From an uncultured Prevotellaceae bacterium (lineage in GTDB: Bacteria; Bacteroidota; Bacteroidia; Bacteroidales; Bacteroidaceae), in contig CACXPX010000027.1 of the NCBI GenBank assembly GCA_902769705.1, positions 1 through 39,567 of the forward strand: DNA of 39,567 bases. The letters run 5' to 3'. How positions within the stretch are numbered: the first letter of the stretch is position 1; each line of letters opens with the position of its first letter. Below the pieces are notes generated by a model. The model made no database searches and had not been told where the DNA came from. It worked only from the letters and a program-made list of their open reading frames with translations. Positions 33,212 to 39,567 of this stretch are shown here, piece after piece. A program made the translations under genes and the position numbers.

Positions 33212-35623
33212 TCAGAATTCCACCCGATAGGCAATGTTGGGAAACGTGAGTGACGTGTATCTGTCAACAAGCTCATGGGTGCGCAGGTCGAAAGTCTGTC
33301 CTTGGAACGTGCGCATCTGCAAGTACTCGAGAATGAAGTGGTGCGACGTATGACGCTTGTTAATGGTATATTTCACCGAGAAAGCATAACCCAAGTTCAA
33401 ACCCTTTTGTGCGTTGTAAGGATCAGGACCATCATCATAGGGCACCGACTTGTCGGGCAATTGCATAATCTCCTCGTAAGTCATGTCATCGGTCATCGGC
33501 GTATAGCGGTCGCCACCCATCAGCGTGAGTCGACCGTTGAAACCAAAGACGTTCTTGTGGGCACGGCCCAACATCCACTCCTTGCCGCCCACAGCGTTGG
33601 CGATGTACAGGCGGTCGTGGCGCGAGTGATGCCAACGGCCTTGTGCATCGCGATATTCCGACTTGAACAGCGTGCCCGTGAGCATACCATAAAATCCATC
33701 TTTGAGATAGCGTTCCAATGTGAGGTCGATACCATAGTTGCGTCCAGTGCCCTCGTTCACCAGCATGCGGTCTTGAAAGAACGAGGTATGGTTGATGATG
33801 CTGTAGGCGCTTCCCTGCTCCACCGGCACATCGAAGAGCCACTGCCAATAGGGCTCAATCTTCAGCATGGCGTTGTCGCCCAAGCGTTGGGCAAAAGAGG
33901 CAGAAATATGATGGGAGCGGGTGAGTCCAAGGTCCTTGTTCGGATTGCCGTCAGCCATCATAACGAAATAGGTGTCTGTCGACTCCTTTCGGCTGTTCAA
34001 GGCATATGCCAACGAGATGGTGCTCGATGCCGAAGTCTTGTACTGCACGCTGATGCGAGGTTCAAAGAGCCACTGGTCATTCAGGTTGAACCACATCACA
34101 TTCACACCCGCAACAGTAGAAAGCCGGCTGCTCAGTGCCAGTTTGTGGCTACTGTAGAATCGTGTGAGACCTGTGGTGCCATCCGACTCATAGACACGAT
34201 ACAGCGGACCGCCAATCTCATGGACGTTGTCGAGCCACGTGTGGAAGTCTAAGTGCTGGTGCTCGAATCCGTTCTGCATGGTGTAACGCGACGAGAACTT
34301 GTGCTGGTGGCGCAGACTGACGATGGCATTCCATTGGGCATTGCGTCCTGCCATGTGGGGAATTGGCGTAAGTGTAACCTTTCCCAAACTTTGTTGGTTT
34401 ACCATTTGCTCATCATAGTCGTGAATACCTAGCTTTCGATAGGTGCCCGTGAGAGCCACACTCGTGCTCAGCGTCCCGCCCGAACGGAAACGGTAGACAT
34501 GATTGAGCCCCAAGGCACCATTGCGTTGACGCGACCAAGAATCATTCATATCCCACAACGTCTCCCACTCTGCCGGGTCGGGCGAATCGGCCTCGTAGTT
34601 GTCAATAAGCCCTGTGAACCATACGGCAAAGGTGCCGGCACTCTTAGTCGGCATATTCACTTTGAGACTTAGGTCTTGGTAGTCGAGCGTTTCGTTCTCC
34701 ATGTTGATGGCGTGCAGCTTCTTGGCAATCTCGAGGAAGCTATACCTATAATTAATAAGGTATGATGCCTTTGAGTTCTTGCCAAGCGGACCCTCGGAGG
34801 CAAAGTCCACTCCCAGCGTGCCCACCTGTACGGCATGTTCGTGTTTCTGGTTGTTGCCCGCACGCATCTTCATGTCGAAGGCTCCCGATAGTGCATTGCC
34901 GAATTCGGCCGGCATGGCACCTGTGAGGAAATCGCTGTTAGCCAACACCGTGCCGTTCAACGAGGTGAAGATTCCACCGCCCGCGCCCGTGATATCAGCG
35001 AAGTGGTTAGGATTGTTTACTTCGATGCCCTCAACTCGCCATTGCAACATCTCGGGCGAATTGCCATGAATGGAGATGCCGTTGGTAACACCGCCAGACG
35101 CCACACCTGCAAACATCGAGGCCGTGCGCGCAGGGTCGGCCATACCTCCGGCATAACGCGTGGCTTCCTCCACGCTGAACATACGGGCACCCACCTGCGC
35201 CATCTCGTTCAGTGGCAACTGTTTGTTCACGCGCGGCTTCACAACCACCTCGCCAAACGTGGAGACGCTCTCGCGCATCCGCAGGTTCAACACCAATTCT
35301 TTACCCGATGAGAGCAACTGCTCCTTGAGCACCACGGGTTCGTAACCCACGTAGCTGGCACGGACGGAATGGCGCCCCACGGGCACTCCCGTGATCACAA
35401 AATTACCATCGACGTCGCTCACGGCAACACCCGTAAACTGCGACTTAGATACCGCTGTAGCACCCGATGATTCGTCTTCCACCTGAACCGTTACGCCAAT
35501 CATCGGTTCGCCTGATGCCACGTCGCACACTTGTCCGCGAATGGTCTGCGTCTGTGCATGAATTTCCAGGCCCCACACCGCAAGTGCCAGCAGGACCGTC
35601 ATCCTCAGAATAGATCTTTTCAT
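33212..35623 (-). CDS. TonB-dependent outer-membrane receptor with carboxypeptidase-regulatory-like domain
   Basis: 803 residues from ATG 35623; an in-frame start at 35710 is unlikely because the signal peptide (KRSILRMTVLLALAVWGLEIHA) begins here. Residues ~25-115 form the carboxypeptidase-regulatory-like domain (IRGQVCDVASGEPMIGVTV, SDVDGNFVITGVPVGRHSV, SYVGYEPV). A plug-like region follows (MFAGVASGGVTNGISIHG, WRVEGIEVNNPNHFADITG), then a ~600-residue beta-barrel ending in an aromatic C-terminus (AYRVEF). It imports an unknown ligand across the outer membrane using TonB. It is shorter than SusC-type receptors (~1000 residues) and no SusD is adjacent, so a small ligand or non-glycan substrate is possible. 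Confidence 0.9.
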   Translation of the reverse strand: MKRSILRMTVLLALAVWGLEIHAQTQTIRGQVCDVASGEPMIGVTVQVEDESSGATAVSKSQFTGVAVSDVDGNFVITGVPVGRHSVRASYVGYEPVVLKEQLLSSGKELVLNLRMRESVSTFGEVVVKPRVNKQLPLNEMAQVGARMFSVEEATRYAGGMADPARTASMFAGVASGGVTNGISIHGNSPEMLQWRVEGIEVNNPNHFADITGAGGGIFTSLNGTVLANSDFLTGAMPAEFGNALSGAFDMKMRAGNNQKHEHAVQVGTLGVDFASEGPLGKNSKASYLINYRYSFLEIAKKLHAINMENETLDYQDLSLKVNMPTKSAGTFAVWFTGLIDNYEADSPDPAEWETLWDMNDSWSRQRNGALGLNHVYRFRSGGTLSTSVALTGTYRKLGIHDYDEQMVNQQSLGKVTLTPIPHMAGRNAQWNAIVSLRHQHKFSSRYTMQNGFEHQHLDFHTWLDNVHEIGGPLYRVYESDGTTGLTRFYSSHKLALSSRLSTVAGVNVMWFNLNDQWLFEPRISVQYKTSASSTISLAYALNSRKESTDTYFVMMADGNPNKDLGLTRSHHISASFAQRLGDNAMLKIEPYWQWLFDVPVEQGSAYSIINHTSFFQDRMLVNEGTGRNYGIDLTLERYLKDGFYGMLTGTLFKSEYRDAQGRWHHSRHDRLYIANAVGGKEWMLGRAHKNVFGFNGRLTLMGGDRYTPMTDDMTYEEIMQLPDKSVPYDDGPDPYNAQKGLNLGYAFSVKYTINKRHTSHHFILEYLQMRTFQGQTFDLRTHELVDRYTSLTFPNIAYRVEF

Positions 35624-35773
35624 TTTCTTTTTACTCAATGGTTCTGTAATTCCTTGATTTTCAATTGTCGCCGGCTTTTGCCCTTGTCCCTCGCACACTT
35701 GGAGGAACAACCCGCCACCGAGCCGTCCATTGCTGCAACCCTACAACGCAAACCCTTTTGCGCGCGGTTGCCA

Positions 35774-36004
35774 TCATTGTCCGTCGGTCGGTGGAGTGTC
35801 GCCGCTATCGCTCTGCCCTGCAGACGGCGCTTGGTCGGTGGAACGCTTGCGAGGCAGCCGCTTGGCCTTGCGCAATGCCTCAGTAATGATCCACTGCAGC
35901 TGGCCGTTGGTGCTGCGGAATTCATCGGCAGCCCAAGCCTCTATCGCGTCCATCGTGTCGCTGTCGACACGCAGGATAAAACTCTTTGTCTTCTTTCCAG
36001 CCAT
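35774..36004 (-). CDS. ribbon-helix-helix (Arc-like) protein
   Basis: 76 residues. KSFILRVDSDTMDAIEAWA begins with the alternating pattern of an RHH beta-strand, followed by two helices (FRSTNGQLQWIITEALRKAK) as in Arc/CopG-type DNA-binding dimers. The Ser/Thr/Pro/Asp-rich C-terminus (~25 residues) looks disordered. No toxin gene is adjacent. It lies 182 bp downstream of the SPFH gene on the same strand and 150 bp upstream of the receptor gene. I recall RHH-type genes next to SPFH genes in Bacteroidales, so the pair may be conserved. It probably acts as a small regulator. Confidence 0.75.
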   Translation of the reverse strand: MAGKKTKSFILRVDSDTMDAIEAWAADEFRSTNGQLQWIITEALRKAKRLPRKRSTDQAPSAGQSDSGDTPPTDGQ

Positions 36005-36186
36005 GTTGTTTTGTTTTGCGATGAATCTTGTTTACGGCAATAATAAGCGGTTTCTTGGTAAAAGCCTTCTCTTTTGAATGAAGTTGTTAATAATAATGTT
36101 GATAATAGTTAGTGGTTCTCCCCCTACCCGACTGTGTAACTTTTCAAGAAAACACTTGGGAAGGGCAAGGGCCTGGGGGGGGAGGC

Positions 36187-37185
36187 TTAATGGTTCAGCG
36201 TACCCGTGTTCACCACCGGCTGGGCGGCATCGTCGCCACAGAGCACCACGAGCAGGTTGCTCACCATAGCTGCCTTCTTGTCGTCGTCCAAATCTACAAT
36301 GTTCTCTGAAGAAAGCTTGTCGAGTGCCATCTTCACCATCGAGACGGCTCCCTCAACAATCTTCTCGCGGGCGGTGATGATGGCCGAAGCCTGCTGGCGG
36401 CGCAACATCACAGCGGCAATCTCGGGAGCGTAGGCCAAATAGTTGATGCGGGCTTCAACCACCTCGATGCCTGCCAACGCAAGCCGCTCGTCGAGTTTCT
36501 CCTCCAGTTGCTGGTTGATTTCTGCAGCACTCGAGCGCAGCGTGGGCTCGCCTGCCTTCGTGTCTTCGTCATCGTAGGCATACTGTCCGGCCACCTGACG
36601 CAGGGCGGCGTCGCTCTGCACACGCACGAAGTTCTCCAATGCGTTCATCAGACCCTTCGTATCGCTTCCCACAGTGTTGGGATTCGAGGCCATCGTCTGC
36701 GAGTCCACCTCGAAGAGAGCCTTATAAGTATCCTTCAGTTTCCACACGAGCACCAAGCCAATCATCACGGGGTTGCCCGTTTTGTCGTTCACCTTGATGG
36801 GCTGAGCGTCGAGGTTTCGGGCGCGCAAGCTCACCTTCTTCGTGCCATAGAACGGATTTATCCAATAGAATCCCGTGCGCGAGAATGTTCCGCTATACTT
36901 GCCGAACCACGTTGTGGCGCGAGCCTCATTGGGCTCCAATTGCATCATGCCACACCACATGATGATGTCGACGATGAGCAGCAAACCACTACCGCCAAGC
37001 AGCAATCCGCCGCAAAGGGTGTTGCCATCGTCGATCAAAATGATGCTGAACACGAGGCCCACAACAAATAAAACAAACAGGGCGAAATTGACGAACAGCA
37101 TGAGGAAACCATTCTGCACCGAACCCTTGAACTCAAACTCTTTGCTCTCAGTAACGACATTGTCGTTGATTGTCTTTGTTTCCAT
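36187..37185 (-). CDS. SPFH/band 7 domain membrane protein
   Basis: 332 residues from ATG 37185 (preferred over 37233, which lies at the promoter). Two hydrophobic helices at about 27-50 and 57-80 are followed by an SPFH domain (about 85-270): LEPNEARATTWFGKYSGTF, TGFYWINPFYGTKKVSLRARNLD, GNPVMIGLVLVWKLKDTYKALFEV and LALAGIEVVEARINYLAYAPEIA. The C-terminal coiled-coil-like region (MLRRQQASAIITAREKIVEGAVSMV) fits a stomatin/flotillin-type oligomer organising membrane patches. No NfeD partner is seen. It has its own promoter at 37231-37238. Confidence 0.92.
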   Translation of the reverse strand: METKTINDNVVTESKEFEFKGSVQNGFLMLFVNFALFVLFVVGLVFSIILIDDGNTLCGGLLLGGSGLLLIVDIIMWCGMMQLEPNEARATTWFGKYSGTFSRTGFYWINPFYGTKKVSLRARNLDAQPIKVNDKTGNPVMIGLVLVWKLKDTYKALFEVDSQTMASNPNTVGSDTKGLMNALENFVRVQSDAALRQVAGQYAYDDEDTKAGEPTLRSSAAEINQQLEEKLDERLALAGIEVVEARINYLAYAPEIAAVMLRRQQASAIITAREKIVEGAVSMVKMALDKLSSENIVDLDDDKKAAMVSNLLVVLCGDDAAQPVVNTGTLNH

Positions 37186-37230
37186 AATTTTATTTGAATG
37201 TATTAAATAGTTGATATCAAATTGATATCG

Positions 37231-37238
37231 CAAAGATA
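37231..37238 (-). promoter_or_regulatory. TAnnTTTG box of the SPFH gene
   Basis: Minus-strand TATCTTTG, with a ~42-nt leader before ATG 37185. Confidence 0.65.
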
Positions 37239-37421
37239 TATATTATCATTCATTTGGCAATGGATTCGACCGATTATTTAACAAAATTTAGCCATTAGAA
37301 ATCCTTTTAGGTTTTCCTCACCACCGAATCACTCACGCCACAACGAATTCCGTACGACCTTTTTCAAAGATGTTGCTCTGCTGGAACAAAAGCTCCATCA
37401 TTCAGCAACCATCGACTATAT

Positions 37422-37818
37422 TTGTCAAGAAAATTCTGAATTTGGAGCTCAAATAACAGCCTGTTTTCTGAATTGGGAAAGATTTTGGTGCGAAAATGGC
37501 CATTTTTTGACATTTTCGGAAGTTGTTGATTATCAAGGAGTTCCGTTTTCTTTACATCTTTTCGCTGCCTGAAAGCTATGCTTTTGGATTGTCAGAGCTA
37601 TGCTTTGAGGCTCTCACTTGTGGCAAATGAGCGTGTCAAATGCCACAAGTGACAAGGTCAAAGATCACATATGACACCCTCAAAAGCCACAAATGACAAA
37701 TTCATCAGCTAAAAGTGAAGGAGGAAATGGGCGGAAGTAAAGATTCTTTACATATTTCTTTTCTAGATTGGTCGGAAAAGTCGACAAGAATTTGTCGCGT
37801 TTTTTCAGAAAAATAAAA
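37422..37818 (+). repeat. ~390-bp dispersed intergenic element, copy C
   Basis: Same block order as copy A: TTGTCAAGAAAATTCTGA at 37422, GATTTTGGTGCGAAAATGGC, TTTCTTTACATCTTTTC, a six-unit 22-bp array, GTAAAGATTCTTTAC at 37737-37751, TTTCTTTTCTAGATTG, then GACAAGAATTTGTC and a T run. It lies between two minus-strand genes, oriented opposite to both. Its right end abuts the terminator-like hairpin of the outer-membrane barrel gene. Confidence 0.9.
37572..37703 (+). repeat. 22-bp tandem array, six units, inside copy C
   Basis: Units start at 37572, 37594, 37616, 37638, 37660 and 37682, each 22 bp, in the same phase as at the other three loci. The perfect TCACTTGTGGCA/TGCCACAAGTGA pairing of copy A is kept (units 2-4). 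Confidence 0.92.
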
Positions 37819-37824
37819 ATAAGA

Positions 37825-37876
37825 GAACCATCGCTTCCACCGCAAAAATACAAGACTTGCTGCGAAACGATGGTTC
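37825..37876 (-). terminator. hairpin after the outer-membrane barrel gene
   Basis: On the minus strand GAACCATCG (37868-37876) pairs with CGATGGTTC (37825-37833) across a 34-nt loop, followed by TCTTATTTTTATTTTT. Confidence 0.55.
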
Positions 37877-37965
37877 CTGTAAATGGAATTTTGTTCCCCT
37901 TCAATTAGAGGATACTGGGCGGAGACAAATGCTTCGCCCCAATTTCTTGCATTACGAGAAACCGA

Positions 37966-38562
37966 TTAGAACGGAACCTTGTAGCCTAAGGTCAGCATGA
38001 TGACGGCATTCTTAGCATCGCCCACTTCGAACACTTTCGAGATTCCCAAGTTGTAACGGGCGTCGATGACAAAGTCGGAGAACTCATACGACAGGCCGAG
38101 GGGGATGGCCAAATCGAACGTCTTCATGCCGTCGGTGCCGCTGTGGTCGAACTCCTGCCAGCTGCCTGCCACATTAGTTTTGCCTTTATCCTTTGCCGAG
38201 ATGAGGAATCCGGGTTGTATACCAGCCTTGATGGCAAAGCCAGGAGCAACGTAGAAGTTGGCGAGGAGGGGCACGTTGATGTAAGTGGCTGTTGTACTAT
38301 AGTCTTTCGTGACGCTAGTGTTCTCGTAGCCTGAGCCCTGCATGGAAACCAGCAGACCACCCGTCAGGGCCAGTTGGTTGGTTGCAAAATAGCCAAGCTC
38401 ACCACCAGCAACAAGACCGACCTTCATCTTCGTTTCGTCCACTGATGTGTACTTCGACAGCGTAGCACCCACCATAGGCTTAAAGAACATGTTACCTGCG
38501 CTCTGCGCGTTGACACTCACTGCAGCCACGAGGGCCACTACCAAAGCAAAAATCTTTTTCAT
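37966..38562 (-). CDS. outer-membrane beta-barrel protein (PorT-like family)
   Basis: 198 residues, signal peptide MKKIFALVVALVAAVSVNAQ. About eight alternating amphipathic strands follow (GATLSKYTS, MKVGLVAGGELGYFATN, LALTGGLLVSMQGSGYEN, TATYINVPLLANFYVAPGFAIKAGIQPGFLIS, LAIPLGLSYEFSDFVIDARYNLGIS, AVIMLTLGYKVPF), ending in an aromatic residue, the pattern of the PorT/outer-membrane beta-barrel domain family of Bacteroidetes. It is probably a small structural or adhesion barrel in the outer membrane, with no specific function indicated. It has its own promoter at 38613-38620 and a terminator-like hairpin downstream. Confidence 0.88.
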   Translation of the reverse strand: MKKIFALVVALVAAVSVNAQSAGNMFFKPMVGATLSKYTSVDETKMKVGLVAGGELGYFATNQLALTGGLLVSMQGSGYENTSVTKDYSTTATYINVPLLANFYVAPGFAIKAGIQPGFLISAKDKGKTNVAGSWQEFDHSGTDGMKTFDLAIPLGLSYEFSDFVIDARYNLGISKVFEVGDAKNAVIMLTLGYKVPF

Positions 38563-38612
38563 GTCTTTGTTGGAATTTTAGTTAATATAAAAATAGCTTA
38601 GTATATATGTCG

Positions 38613-38620
38613 CAAAGATA
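38613..38620 (-). promoter_or_regulatory. TAnnTTTG box of the outer-membrane barrel gene
   Basis: Minus-strand TATCTTTG, with a ~47-nt leader. The rest of 38621-38897 is A/T-rich with no gene seen. Confidence 0.65.
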
Positions 38621-38897
38621 TAAAAAAATATGGAAACGCCATCAGTTTTCATACGAAAAATGTAAAGAATAACAAAAAAGGAGGGAGGCCTCGCGCTCGA
38701 AGACTCCCCTACCCTTTTGAATAATAACTAAAAATACAATCACTTTTATTCCATGAAAACCTAACAACTAAATCTTTATTACTTCGTATGGAAATCTGTA
38801 TATATCGAGTTTAAATCGTGTTGATGTCAAGTATGTATTGAGTATATGTCGAGTGATGAAAGCCTTGCGATTGTGCGATGGCCGCCCTCGAGAGGGG

Positions 38898-38913
38898 GCG
38901 CCGTTACCGGCGC
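38898..38913 (-). terminator. GC-rich hairpin over the stop codon of the last gene
   Basis: GCGCCG-TTAC-CGGCGC spans the stop codon at 38904-38906. A second GC-rich inverted stretch (CCCTCGAGAGGGGG) lies just beyond it. There is no T run, so its role as a terminator is uncertain. Confidence 0.4.
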
Positions 38914-39567
38914 GCACCTCCGAAGTGTCCGCCGCTGGTCACGGTCTTGGTGGTCGTCGTCTTCGTGGTCGTCACCGAGTTGTTACGCTTGGCGCCGCCA
39001 TTGCCGAACGAGCGGGTTCCGCCACCGTGGCCGCTGTTGCGGGTTGTGGTCACCGTAGTAGTCACTGACTTGTGAGAGGCTGTCGGCGGACGGTTCGCGT
39101 GCACCTCGTGACCGCGAGGGCCGCCGGCGTGGATCTTCTCGTTGTGGTGCGGGCGAGGAGCAGGCTCGACGCGGACTCCGTTGCGCCACGAACGGCTGTA
39201 GTCATGAACACGGCCGCCACGATAGGAAGTGTAGACAACCGGGGCCGAGCGGTACATCACAGTGCGGTGGGGGTAGCGCGTGTAGACGCTGAACGTCCAG
39301 CCGTTGTGCGCAACACTCCAGCCAACAGGGCGGTAGAAGTAGTCAAGGGCCTTGAAGCGCTCCCACTGCCAGGCAGTCAGGACAAACATCAGGTCCGCGT
39401 TCCGGCGGCTCCAGGAAGAGCCGAACAGGTCGGCGCGGTGGCCAAGGGTCATCATATAGTCCAGATTAATCTCGTAGACTGCCTCATACTGAGGGGCGCT
39501 CAGGTCAAGCTCGTAAGCCATCTTGTCGCTCAGGAACAGGGCCTCCATGCGGGCCTCGGTATAGGTC
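38904..39567 (-). CDS. His/Thr/Gly-rich protein, N-terminus cut by the window edge
   Basis: The frame is open to the window edge (codons TYTEAR precede the internal ATG at 39548), so the true start, probably with a signal peptide, lies outside. Residues after that ATG begin MEALFLSDKMAYELDLSAPQ, then YEAVYEINLDYMMTLGHRADL, a helical unit. A Trp/Tyr-rich middle follows (WQWERFKALDYFYRPVGWSV, YTRYPHRTVMYRSAPVVYTSYRGG). The C-terminal ~80 residues are low-complexity, rich in His, Thr, Gly and Arg (KSVTTTVTTTRNSGHGGG, NNSVTTTKTTTTKTVTSGG). I recall similar proteins in Prevotella with no assigned function; a cell-envelope role is a guess. G+C content is noticeably higher than in the neighbouring gaps. 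Confidence 0.7.
   Translation of the reverse strand, partial: TYTEARMEALFLSDKMAYELDLSAPQYEAVYEINLDYMMTLGHRADLFGSSWSRRNADLMFVLTAWQWERFKALDYFYRPVGWSVAHNGWTFSVYTRYPHRTVMYRSAPVVYTSYRGGRVHDYSRSWRNGVRVEPAPRPHHNEKIHAGGPRGHEVHANRPPTASHKSVTTTVTTTRNSGHGGGTRSFGNGGAKRNNSVTTTKTTTTKTVTSGGHFGGARR

Noticed and set aside
33275-34252. 325-codon plus-strand ORF
   Set aside because: Antisense to the TonB receptor, whose minus-strand frame shows clear receptor motifs.
33212-35623. SusC of a polysaccharide-utilisation locus with GH31
   Set aside because: The receptor is shorter than SusC, no SusD follows, and GH31 is convergent with a terminator between them.
35774-36004. toxin-antitoxin pair
   Set aside because: The ribbon-helix-helix protein has no adjacent small toxin frame; its neighbours are SPFH and a TonB receptor.

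Overview
The window looks like a chromosomal segment of a gut-type member of the order Bacteroidales, most likely Prevotella or a close relative. The evidence is: many Bacteroidetes-type promoter boxes (TAnnTTTG) at gene starts; a TonB-dependent receptor with an N-terminal carboxypeptidase-regulatory-like domain; a GH31 glycosidase with a PA14 insert; large secreted proteins with CBM4/9-like and dockerin-like modules but no cohesin or scaffoldin; a DUF3667 zinc-ribbon membrane protein; and a PorT-like outer-membrane barrel. No tRNA, rRNA, CRISPR array, transposase or phage gene was recognised.

Layout. 1-0.73 kb: 5' part of a NUDIX gene and, 13 bp upstream of it, the C-terminal remnant of an ADP-ribosylglycohydrolase. 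0.8-1.6 kb: a sigma-70-family gene whose coding strand almost lacks cytosine, with paired palindromes at its promoter. 1.8-2.8 kb: a predicted PD-(D/E)XK nuclease-like protein and a 58-residue membrane protein. 2.8-3.4 kb: a repeat-rich gap. 3.4-7.0 kb: a minus-strand run of a tiny ORF, a TPR-like protein, a Sel1-repeat protein with a recent internal duplication, and a possible alpha/alpha-toroid protein. 7.7-14 kb: two related secreted modular proteins ending in dockerin-like repeats. 14.1-15.4 kb: a DUF3667 membrane protein behind a duplicated promoter. 15.4-18.8 kb: carB without carA, resembling the eukaryotic CAD type. 19.3-24.7 kb: a 1732-residue secreted protein and a 66-residue companion. 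26.1-27.8 kb: a Cthe_2159-like beta-helix protein with a Gly/Phe-rich repeat insert. 28.2-33.1 kb: two deoxynucleoside kinase paralogues with a four-helix-bundle gene wedged between them, then GH31. 33.2-39.6 kb (minus strand): TonB receptor, ribbon-helix-helix protein, SPFH protein, outer-membrane barrel and a partial His/Thr/Gly-rich protein.

The most unexpected structure is outside the genes. Four intergenic sites carry head-to-tail arrays with an exact 22-bp period: five full units at one site and six at each of the other three, with no length slippage although unit sequences diverge. Three of the arrays are the core of a conserved ~390-bp element found upstream of two secreted-protein genes and beside the SPFH gene. 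The fourth is flanked by inverted arrays of an 11-bp unit. The second striking signal is the sigma gene: only 3 C on its coding strand across 420 nt, which leaves 140 consecutive residues without Pro, Thr, Gln or Ala.

Most assignments come from reading sequence and recalling family motifs, with no database search. Promoters and terminators are pattern calls.
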